Assembly (NCBI RefSeq): GCF_036417845.1
Contig: NC_089991.1
Coordinates: 11,909,001 to 11,973,000 of the forward strand
DNA length: 64,000 nt
Source: Apteryx mantelli
Taxonomy: Eukaryota > Chordata > Aves > Apterygiformes > Apterygidae
Direction of reading: 5' to 3'
A program made the position numbers and the translations under genes. The notes under the pieces were generated by a model, which searched no databases, was not told the DNA's origin, and saw only the letters and a program-made list of their open reading frames with translations. Shown piece after piece: positions 46,776 to 57,509 of this stretch; position 1 is the stretch's first letter, and each line of letters starts with the position of its first letter.

Positions 46776-49460
46776 AGCTTTGGGTCCCCCCCCTCCTCCT
46801 TCCCCGCCGGATGCTGGGCCCTTCTCCCGCAATCACGCCCGGACTCAGCCCGCTCCTGCTCGGGGAGCCGCTGCGGAGCAGCTGCCATCACCCAGGGCAG
46901 GGGTGCGCGGGCCCAGCCGCGGCGCCGGTGTGCAGGGCGCGCTGGAGCAGGGAAGGGAGCAGGCTGCTGGGAACGGGCCCTGGAGCGGGCAGGGGATCCC
47001 CAGCCGGGCTTCCCTCCCTCCTGCCCGTGCGGGGTGAAGGGCGCTGGGCGCTGCAGGATTAAGGACTCCCCTTAAGGCAGTGCCCGACTGTGAGGTTGAT
47101 CCACACTAGGGAATTCCCTCCTGCGTGGCTCAGGCAGCTCCCGGGGCTCCTTCACGCAACTCCTCCGGGCCTTTTTTATGCCATGTTTGCGTGTGCATGT
47201 TTTATGTCTAGGCTGCAAGAGTCCAGAGAGCGAGGGGGGGAGAGGGAGATGGAGTTAGGGCCCCTCCTACCTCAGGATCCCGGGAGGCACCTGGCTCTTT
47301 GGGGGGATCCTCCCGAAGCGGGGGCAGAGATTGCGGCTCTCCCCTCTGCTTCCCTAGGAGCTGCCTCTGTCCTGCAAACGCGTGCTTGTGGTCTGCCCTA
47401 GAGCCCGAACCCTGCCCCTTCCCGACAAGATACATGTGAGAGGCCGGATCCTGACCCAGGAGACCTCCCAGACCGACTTGGGGGAAGATGGCAGGATTAG
47501 GCCTTTACCATGGCTGCATGACACAAGCACCCTAGCGTCACACAGGCCCCGTTTCGTTGCAGCACAGGCACTTACCCCCCGACCCTGCGTGGGACCCTGC
47601 GTCAACGTGCGCCCGGCTCCCGCGCAGAGACCTGGGGCTCAGCTCCGCGTTTTCTGCCCCGGCAGCTCTGGCTCCCGCAGCTCTCTCTCAGAGGGATCCC
47701 CTCTTAGGAGCTGCCCTTGCTCGGTTTTGGAAGGAGCAATGCCCTCCCCACCTCTTCTCGCAGTACGAACACGACAGGCGCCTCCAACTGCAGATGCACC
47801 GATGCCCGTGCAGGCTAATATCTCCTCTGCTCAGCTCTTCTACCTCTCAGGCATAAATCCTTAATAATCCTTCATAATTAAAGCTGAACCCTCGCGCTTT
47901 ATTTTGTGCACGCACAGCTTTGTGACTACAGTGTTGCTCCCAGCACCCAGGCGTGCACCGGTTCAGGGCCCGATCCTGCATTCCTAGCCTGGCCATGCTG
48001 CCGTTCCTGGAGATGTCGGGATAAACCCGAATGCTTGTCAGGCAGAGAAAACCAGGATAGGGGCTGGACATATTGTGGGGTTAATCCGAGGGTTTAGCTG
48101 GGAGCATCAAGTTTTCCATTTAAAAACAAGCCTTTGCTTGCAACTAAAGGTATTGAATTAACCAGGCAACATTTGTAAATGACATTCACATCTATCAATT
48201 TGTGTGTGTGCAACTGCGGGCACCAGAAGTAAATACACCAGCTCGCCCCAGAACATCTGCGGAGGAGCAGCTTAGGTTTTATAACCGCTTTGTGTGTACA
48301 AACGCACACACCGGGGAGCAGCTACGAGAAACGGGGACGGCCTGGGCTCTGCAACCGCGGCGCCGCTCCTGGAGCCTGCAAACCCCGGACGCGCAAACAC
48401 TTTGGGGTATGGCCCGTGTCATTAAAACTCGCTGTAGGTTCAGGCTGCGTGAATCAGCCTCCCAGTGCGGTAGACGGGCTCGCTTTGGAGCTGCTGTACA
48501 GCTGCCTTCCCAACCCCAAATCAGGCCCGTTTGCTGATCTCTTTGAACGAGGCTGAGATGAAAATTGACTGCCTGAGCGGAGCAATCAGCCCGCGGTGGT
48601 ATTTTTTTTGCTCATGCTATAAAAAGTTTAGCGTGGCACCAACTGCGTGAGTGAAGCTAGAACAAGGCCTTTCTAAAAACAAACACATTCACTAAAGCAA
48701 AAAAAAAAGAAAAGAAAAATTACAGAAAATCCGCCCCAAATATCCTATTTTATGGCTGAGTTTCACAATCCCTTAAAGGGCTCGGTTTTTACGGGAAAGC
48801 TCCCAAGCCATCACCATAACACTGTAATCCAGCGCACCATAAACGTGTCCAGCCCCAGATCCTGTTTACGTGTGCTAGCTCGTACCCCGTATACACATGG
48901 CACTAGGCAGAGCTGCCTCGTGGCGTCAGGCGAGAGGACGCGTTAAACCGCCGTCTCGGGCTTGCTCTCCTGGGTAGCGCGGGGGGACTTTGCACCCAGG
49001 CCGGTCCCACGCAAGGGGCAGGCTTCACCCGCAATGTCTTTTTGCAGTCTGGGGACCCTCCACTGCCCTGCTGCAAACCTCTGGCCTTATTCGTCTTGCG
49101 CGTTTCCAGCTTGGTATCTGGGAAGGGGAGACCCTGCGCAGCCGGGGCGGCGCTCTGCTCGTACCGCGAGAATCGCTGCCTTTCTCACCACCAGCTGCTG
49201 GTGCGTGGTACCTGTCGGCTGCAAACTTCTGAAAAACTCCTCTCCCAGGCCAGCCTCCCTCGCTCCCCCGTGAGCTTCCAAGGGCAAACGCTCGCCGTTT
49301 CCACACCTGCAGAGCGTTGCCCTGCCCAGCAAGGGCAGCTCCCTGCCAGGACACGGCGATTAGATCGGTGTTTTGGGGTGGGTGAAAACAAGCACTAAAC
49401 CCTTCCTGCTCCCTGGGGCTGCGCTGCTCCCCCAAATGAAAACTTCGGATGTGGTTTATT
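46776..49460. other. HAND1 downstream intergenic region
   Basis: Unique sequence of mixed composition with no exon recognised. AT-rich patches at about 47860-47900, 48100-48200 and 48600-48780. TTTATGG/CCATAAA motifs at 48749-48755 and 48837-48843. Confidence 0.5.
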
Positions 49461-49469
49461 TGCAAGCAG

Positions 49470-51590
49470 TTCAGTGCCGGGGGGAGCCCCGAGCTGCAGA
49501 AAAGCAGATCGGGAGCCTGTTCCCGCAGGGAGCGTGGAGGACAGGTCCTCTGCGGGATCCTGCCCTCGCGGGGGGGTGAGGCAGTTTGTCCTGCTGGTGC
49601 CCGGCTCTGCGCAGCCCCGTCCCCAGCCGGGCCCCGCACACGCAGCTCGGCTGCAGGGGAAGGGGTGCCGACACCGAGCCCAGCCCGGGGGCCAGCCGAG
49701 GACGGGGTCACGCTCCCCCCACCGCAACAGGGCAGGAGCTCCAGGTGCAGGACTACGTGAACGCGGCGGGTGGGAGCCCCGGCGCGGGGGCAGCCTGGCT
49801 TCCGAGCCGCTCAGAGAGGAGCCTTGCCCAGTCCTCGTCCAGTCCCGGGGCCAGATCCAGATCTCCTGGGATGAGCGCGGGGGGAACCTGCCCGCGGGGC
49901 CACGCTCCGGCGCTGGCAGACCCCGGCAGCAGCAGCCGGGCTCCGGGTGCCGGCTGCGGCGGCGGCAGGGCCTTCCCAGCCTGCCGCCTTGCCCTGGGCT
50001 CGCCCTCTCGCCCCACGCACAAGTTTCGCCTGGGCAGAAGAAGAGCGGCTTGACCGCCGGCTTTGAGTTTCGGGCCATCCGGCAGCCTAGCTCAGCGGCC
50101 GGGGCGCACGCCTACGGCTCGACCCTGCCGCGAACTTGATGCCGCCGGGAAGCGGGAGAGTCCCGGCACGCAGGCCTGCATCTGCGGCCGCCCGGGCAGA
50201 AGCACACGAGCGCACGGATCCCTTGGCCCCGGGCAACATCAGACGTGCCGGGTCCCCCGCCGCAATGCGGCCCCGGGGGCGACCGAGGGGACGCAGCGGC
50301 CCCCTCGCCCCCCCCGGCCGACGGGGCACGAGTCGCCGAGGGGCCTGCGCCGCTCTCTGCCGCTGGGGCCGGCGTGCGGAGCAGCGGCTCCCGTCTCTTT
50401 TGCACGCTTCTCCCTCCCTGCCAAACGGAGACCCTGCTTGTTGTTGTTCTAGGTATTTATGGGCCTGTTTATCTGATCCTGGGGGAGCCTATCCTTATCT
50501 TGGAAGCAGCGAGGGAAGGGTTACGCCGGACAGCCCGGTAGACAGTATGGAGCCAAATAAAATACCAATCTGACAAAAAGAAAGAAGAAAAAAGAAACCC
50601 CGGAAAGAAACGCCCCTCCGCAGCCCAAGCCACCCACTCACCCAGGAGCGGGACGGCACCTGGAGCAAAACCCGCAGTGCCGGGGAAACGGGGAACGTCC
50701 CACATTTCTGCACAGCTTCACTTCTCTGCTCCCTGGGCTGGATCCCGGAGGGGAACCGGCTCCACGTGCGTCTCCCACCCGGACCGCCCTGGCCTCCCCC
50801 GCGAACGGCAGAACCTGCCCGGGCAGCGGGTGCCTCGGCCGGAGGCCTCCGGATAAGCGCGACGCCGGCTGCAGGCTGCCACCCGGCGCGGCCCAGCTGG
50901 GCACCCGCAACGAGGTCGGGGGACGTCGTCGCCCCGGGCGAGAGCTGCGCAGGCCTTTCCCCGCGCACGCAGTGAACGGGGAGAGCTGTGCGTTAACGTC
51001 ACCGCAGAGGAAAGGAGGAGCACTTCCGTGTTTAAGTTTCGGGTGGGATGTCACAGCAGCCGCGGGACCGGGGCCGACCCGCACGTGGCACCGCGTCCGA
51101 AAGCCCCCCGCTTTCCAGCCGCGACTCCGCTGCCGGCCGTTTCCCGGGGGCTAGCGCGGGACCCCCAGCGGTGCAGGGAGCGCCGGGAGCAAGAGGCAAA
51201 GCCGGCGGTCCCCGGGACGGCTCAAGGTCGCCCCGAAGGTCACGGCCGGGACGTGGCCGGGGAGGAGGCGTCCCGCATCGGGGCCTCCCCGGCCTGCACC
51301 CAGCCCTGGCCGCGACGCAGGCGCGCGGCTGAGCCCTCCGCGCCCGGCATCCAAGCCAACGGGCGCTATCCCACCGGCAGGGCCTTGCCGAGCGCCGGGA
51401 GCCCCCGCTTCTGCCCCGTCCGCTGCAGCGTGCGCCCACCCATGGGCGCAGCACGGCCGGGCCGGCGCGGGGGACAGACGGACGGGACGGGACGGTGAAG
51501 GCGCCTCCTGCCACGCCAGGCAGGAGGGCAGGGGCAGCCCCGTGCCAAGGGGTCCCCGGCCCCCGCCCCGGCCCCCTCCCCGCACCCCAC
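49470..51590. other. downstream CpG island domain
   Basis: CpG-dense sequence covers most of 49470-50400 and 50740-51590, interrupted by the AT-rich block at 50440-50620. It starts 2.7 kb beyond the HAND1 poly(A) signal. No promoter or exon was recognised. Confidence 0.5.
50440..50620. promoter_or_regulatory. enhancer-like block with paired GATA sites
   Basis: TTATCT (inverted AGATAA) at 50469-50474 and 50495-50500, 26 bases apart, with TTTATGG at 50456-50462 just before. An AT-rich island inside a CpG island, about 3.7 kb after the HAND1 3' end. Confidence 0.4.
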
Positions 51591-51740
51591 TCTAATTACC
51601 TGCTCTTAAGGACGCGCCTGACAGTTCTGGCCATTTAAGGTGGCCCCAGCCCCCCTCGGGAAGGGTAACTGGGCCATAATTTGTTTTCGGTGTCAAGATG
51701 GCGTCAAAGATAAGACAAAAATCTCCAGGTTTGGGGGCTA
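51590..51740. promoter_or_regulatory. enhancer-like block with CArG box and GATA site
   Basis: CCATTTAAGG at 51631-51640 is a perfect CArG box (SRF site). AGATAA follows at 51708-51713, with ccataatttg between. SRF and GATA factors co-operate in heart and smooth muscle enhancers; use here is inferred. Confidence 0.4.
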
Positions 51741-52340
51741 AAGAGACAGGAGAAATCCTGACCCGGGGCCGACCTCGGAGGAATGGCCACAAGCCCCAGT
51801 GAGTAACATGGCAGGTGAAAGATTTACTGCCAGGGCAGCTTTTTGATCCTCGCCCAGCACTTGGAGCCTCTCGGCCCAGTTGCTGGCTCCCAAGCCAGAC
51901 TGTCTCCTCCTGCACACCCGCTTTGGAGGCAATACTGCTGCATCCCCGTGTCCTGCCCACTTGCCTGGGAAATGCTCCCTGTTTCGGAGCACCAGCTCCC
52001 TGCCACCTCCCAAGTTACCTGTACGAGGCAGAACACCAGGGGCAGGTTTGGGCAGCAGCAGATGTGCCGGAAAAGCATCAACTAGAGTAAGGCTTGCAGA
52101 AGCAGAAGAGTTTGCTTGGCTGGGAGTATCATTCAAGGTGGGAGGGCTTTCTATCCAACAGAGGCCCCCTCAGTTGCAAAGTTCAAGTTTTTCCTTAAAT
52201 CTCCATGCTTCCACAGTCATGCGATTGTAGACCCATCTAAAGAGAAGATGCATTTCCAACACATTGCTGTGCAAACAATGTCCAAGCATGGAAAGACTCT
52301 AAAGCCACAGGGAAGATAAAAGTGCCCAACTTTTAAAAAA

Positions 52341-52370
52341 CAAACAAACAAACAAACAAACAACAACAAA
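52341..52370. repeat. (CAAA)n/(CAA)n microsatellite
   Basis: About six CAAA units then CAA units, preceded by a short A run; possibly the remnant tail of a retroposed element, but no body was recognised. Confidence 0.85.
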
Positions 52371-54943
52371 AAACGCACTTTCCTGGTTTACACCCCCATG
52401 CCTGTCCTTGCTTGGGTTTATAATCGCTGAGCTCTGCCCGGGGTGTATTTCTCCGTGCAGTTGCCCATGCTCGGAGAAGACGGAGAACACTACATGCTGG
52501 GCCAACCTTTCAAAGCATATCCTTTGAGCAAGACACACTCACCTCCAACCTCATGCCCTCACCTCTCCAAAGCCCATCTTTGCCACTCCACTCCTAGTGC
52601 AGGGTGTTGGGAGACGTGAGCATCTACCCACCTCACATTTCTTGCATGTGCTTTTTGCACAAAGACCCATCCTTGCCCTGCTTGGTGGTGGAGCAATGCC
52701 ATTAGCAAGTGTCTTCTCCTGCATTAAATACACTTTGCTGCCGATTTCCTGATGATCTTCTCCTATGACATCTCAGCATGGCCCTCAGGTAAAGGTGGGT
52801 GATGCTTATGGCACAGCAGCCCATCTGCTTCCTATGCAGCATTTGGGTGCAAGGTCCAGGATGGAAGCTGGGGCTGTCTCGTGAAGAATAAGTGCCGTAT
52901 AGCTCAGGACGGGGTGGGGGGGTTGTGAAAAGAAAAGGACACTTTGCTCAGCAGGGCTCTGTGCCGTCTCCAGAATCTCCAGAGCCGTGTGTTTCTGGAC
53001 AAGCTTTGCCTCTCCTGGTTACTTCAGTGCCGAAACTGCGACAGCAAGGCGGGAGCTGCTGTGGCAGCCGGGGTGCTGGCCCTGAGCAGCCTGCAGCTCA
53101 GACAGGCCAAAGAGCCAGACGGGCCTGCTGGAGCACAAGCGGGAAGCGAGGACTGGTGGGAGGATGTTTACTGGAGAGAGGAGGGCGAGGAAGGCAGTTA
53201 CCAAAGAGGCTTAAGCCGAGGGACTGCAAAGCAAGAACACGCACTTGGAGCCCCGCTGATTCCTTGCGACAGATCATCGAGGTGGGGAAGGTCCTTGCTC
53301 GCAAAGTTTCTTTTTTGCCTGCTAGTTCTTTAGCATTAGGAATTCAAGTCCTGACCACCCTGAAAGACTTTACAGTAACCAGAGAACTAGGGGAATTTAT
53401 GGCGTCACTAGCAGCTGAAAGCTGAGGAATCGAGAGGAAAAGGGATTTTTTTCTTAGGCTGCAGCTACCTTGACAAAAATTCTCATGGCCTGTAACTGAC
53501 CTGCAGGAGCAGCTGGGGAGGGGCAGGGGCCAGGGCAGGCTGGTTTAATTGCCTCAGCCTGGAGCTCTCTTCCCAAACTGAGAAGCCAGAGGGAGTTATG
53601 AGTCTGAGCTAGTGCACAAAGTTTGTGTCAACCTCGAAGCTCCCTGGTCTGCCTACCTTCACTAATTAGCTCCCACTATTTTGGTCCCACGCCTGATGAA
53701 GATACTGGAGAGACAGGTTTTGCACTAAAGGCCCATTAGCTAGACTCAGACTCACATCTGGGCTGTGCATTCACAACAAGTCACCCAGCAAAATGGCCAG
53801 GAACCAAGCTAGCCGTGTAAGGCTAAAGCCAAGCGATTCCACATCCAATGCCCTTTTGGGCTTCTTTTTCTAGGAACGTGGCATAAAGAGGTTGGAAGTC
53901 CTTGTGGAGATACCATTGCTGCCCCCCCCCCCCCTTGGGGAGGACAACATGTGAAGGACTTGGGGCAGATGAGCAGCACAGATAGCAGGAGGAGGAAAAG
54001 GGGAGAAGGAAGCGGGATGCCCTCATCCAGGGAGGAACTGCATCTCCCCTGGCACTCTGGTTTGTGCTTGTCCTGAAGAGAAGCTCTGCCTGTACCCACT
54101 GGTCTCACTGTGCCAGTGAAGAGCCTTCAACCTGCATTTTATTCCCAGGAAAATGGAGGCACAGAGGGTGGAGCTTAGTCAAGGCCAGCAGCAGAGCACA
54201 AAGCGCTCCTGAATCTCAGCCCAGCTTTCTGTGTGAGGGCCGGGACTTATGCCCAGTAAACCAGTAGAAATTCCAGGGAGAAAAAAAACTGGTTCCTTTG
54301 GGAAGGTGGGTTTGGATCAGTGAGAACATCAACCTGCTTGGCACGGAGACGGAAGAGCTGAATGGCACCATTTTGGGATGCTGACAGGGATCCTGGTTGC
54401 CTTTGTGGCAAGGCAAAGCTGGGAAGATGCTGGGCTGTTTTCCTTGTGTCTCCACGCAGAAGGGCTGGATGTGGTGCCTGTCTTTCCCACCCCAGCCCAA
54501 GGAAAGGCCTGAGATTTGGGCGGCAAGCCACCAAACAGAGGGGATCAGATTGCTCAGGGCTGCCTGCCAGGCCATGGCTGCTGGCCTTCTGCCTGCTCAA
54601 CAGGCGCAGGAATTGGCAAAAACCACAGACGCCAAACTGCACTATGAACGAGCTGGCTCCAGGACGGCTGGATGCAACCCACCGCCTTCCCCTTTCCAAA
54701 GGAGCACTTGCCCACACGGTGCAAGGAAGAGAGAGGCGATGCTCACACACCTCTTGCGCTCGGAGCCTCCTCCCTGCTTTTTGATGGCAGCCTGGGTTAG
54801 TGAGCTTGCTGATGCTGTGCCTGTCACTGTGCTCTCAGGTCTCTTGGTAGTCTCAGGGACATGCTCAAACCCTGTGGCAGTAGCAGGAGGAGTAGCACAG
54901 ACATCTCACCTACCTGACACTTCCTTCTTTACCTGTCTTGCAG

Positions 54944-55235
54944 TTTCTGCTATTCCCTACGCGGGCAGCTCTGTTTCCACCTTGGTGCTCCCTGCTGAGG
55001 ATGCTGCAGCCCTCACGGAGCACTTCCTGAAACACATAAAGGAAGCAGATCTTGGAAAACCTTCCAAAACAATTAAGTAAAAGCACATTGAGGGCTTTGA
55101 GGTACTTAGGGCAGAAGCCAACATTGCTCGCAAGGATAAGAGATATGAAATCGGCTCCAGCTCCTGGCAAAATAAGATTGAGTGCTGGCAGAGCTGTGCA
55201 GTCATCCCTTATTGGATACAAGGGAAATAAAAAAG
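54944..55235 (+). other. possible terminal exon of an unknown transcript
   Basis: A well-formed acceptor (ttccttctttacctgtcttgcag region, ending at 54943) is followed by an open frame of 45 codons: it starts (partial codon) SAIPYAGSS and ends GKPSKTIK with TAA at 55078-55080. An AATAAA lies at 55226-55231, about 145 bases later. I do not recognise the peptide, and no convincing upstream exon was found. It may be a chance arrangement or the end of a non-coding RNA. Confidence 0.15.
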
Positions 55236-57509
55236 GAAAGCCTGCCCCGAGGCTCTCCCCTCCACACTCAGCCTGCTAGACCACATCTCTAAAACATAAA
55301 ACCATTAAATCCACATTCACATTTTTCCCCAGTCCTCTGCACTGCCCTTTCTGCTGGGGAGCAGAGAGACTGAAGCCTGGTTTATATCAATCTTGCGAGG
55401 AGGCCGGAGGAAGGCTCATGCGGAGAATCGGACATGTTCAATTTCAATCTCCACCAGGAAAAAAACCCAAACAAACCGTTTTTATGATCTCCACATCCCA
55501 CTGCAGTATAATCCCACTTCCGGTGTCTGACAAGCACAGCCAGCTCCCGCTGAGGAGCCATCTTCGGGACAGGAAAATGGCTCGGGTCCCTCCGCCAGCT
55601 GCACACAGCGCCGGGCGCGGAGGTGCAGCTGGCTGCACAGCACCCACCACCCGGGTTACCGAGCTAACACTGCCCTCACACGGCAGCAGGGAGCAGAGAG
55701 AGGGATGCGCAATTTCAGGCTGATCGGATCAATCTGATGCTTGCCCAGTTTCCCAGTGTAAATGTATTAAAAAGAGATTGAACAGATTCCTCCTTGGTTT
55801 TGAGTGTGAAATCTTCTGAGGGTTTCTTGGCAGGAAGCCAGCATGAGATTAAGCAACATTATTTATTAGTGTGTATAAATAACAGATTAATCTGCAGAGC
55901 TTATTTATATCACCAGAGTTTCTAGTACACCCTCTCGTGATAAAAATGGCACCTGTACAACAGGCTGCTGCTTACAGTTGTCCTCCTCCTTTGACTATCA
56001 CTCAGGTGATGTCCTGTGAAGTGATCCATCCTTGTTCCATGATGCTCCCCTGCTTGCCTGTGGCATCTCTAGCCTTGTCGTCAACAGAGAGCTTCCTGAG
56101 AGAGGGACAATACTACTTGTGTGACACAGCAGCATGCTACCTTGCACAAGATCCTGGTTCATCACAAAAGCCTCCAGACATGTCCACAAATGCAAGCACT
56201 GAGCACATTGGGATTTGTTTCTGATGTGCCAGTTCAATCTCTCCCAGCTCTACAATACATCCAGGTCTGGTTTTTGCTAAGGGAATGTTAGACTTGCACA
56301 TAAGTACCAATCACTGATTGTTTCCCACAACAGAGTAAAGCATCTGCACGACTTACTCTAGTTTTCCAAAGTCCCTTCCCTTCCTGTCCCCACTTCCTCC
56401 CCCTCACTATTGAAAGCTATTACCTGGCGATGTAGGACAAGGGGGACCGAGCATTTCCTGCAAGAACAGGCATGGCTGGCAGTATAAAGAGACAAGTTCT
56501 GCATGGCTGGAAGCTGCCATACAGCAAACAGGAATGGCAGCAACATAAGCTGCCACCCTCTTTCCAGAGCATGTTTTAGCACTTGCCATTAATTCAGTGA
56601 TGATGAGCAGACAGGTCAGTTTGCCATAAGATGGAACCAAGGAATAAGGATACAATAACAACTGCTGTGGGATTGTTTAGGTGAGAAATACATATGCAAA
56701 TCTTTACTGCATATCAACAGTGCAATTTATTTTGGTGACAATAAATTCAGGTCATGTATTTGGGTATAAACCTCTCAGCATTCTATTATCCTTTCCTCTA
56801 GGAGAGCCCAACAGTCTGAAAAGCTACCCTACAGCCTCTGTCCTGCCTAAAAATGAAGTCTAAACACACCTCAGACAATGCCAGCACAGCCTTAGGAAAT
56901 TCCATATCAGGGTTCAGGAGAACAAAGTATCCAAGCCCCAACTTCTGGCATCACTTTCTCACTACAGCAAAAAAGCCTTTGCCATGCCATTTGCATCATG
57001 ATGGTCAGGACGAAGAGCAATATGGGAAAAAGAAATTAAATTAAACTAAACAAAGCACTTCATGGGGAAAGAAGGGAATGTCAATGACTGTCTCAGCTCA
57101 ACTGATTTAACACTGGGATGCTACCTGTCAGCATTGCTCCAGAGCAGCACCCCCCTCATCAGCTGAAGTCATGCGTGGAAGACGGCCAAAGGTGCACTTT
57201 TGAAGGAAGCAGAAGCACAGGCTTGATCTAGACATAAAGACTCCATGATTTGTGTCTATGCCACCCACACAGCTTTGTCATAAAACATCCTATCACTCAA
57301 CTTGGCTACTTTAGGCTTGACATTCCCTAGTCCACAAGGGCCATCCTCCCCTCCATGTCTGCAATGTTTTCAGCCCAGGGAGGCAGAGGGAAAGGACAGT
57401 GAATCAGAGAAGCCTGGCACAACACAGCCATGCAAAGCACGACTCCATTGGATCTGGAGCCAAATATTCTAAATGCAGAAAGGCAAAACACAGAAGGAAA
57501 CGTAGACCT

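Larger units (their letters stand above)
51741..57509. other. HAND1-SAP30L intergenic region
   Basis: Mostly unique sequence of moderate GC falling toward 57 kb. Contains a (CAAA)n/(CAA)n tract at 52341-52370 and a run of 13 C at 53922-53934. An AT-rich block at 55840-55925 includes the palindrome CAGATTAATCTG (55883-55894). One weak terminal-exon candidate is listed separately. No other gene recognised. Confidence 0.5.

Noticed and set aside
52892-53425. Open frames of 177 and 129 codons between HAND1 and SAP30L
   Set aside because: Two different frames overlap, both opened by non-ATG or weak starts, and neither matches a family I know. Kept only as a possible partner to the 54944 exon candidate.
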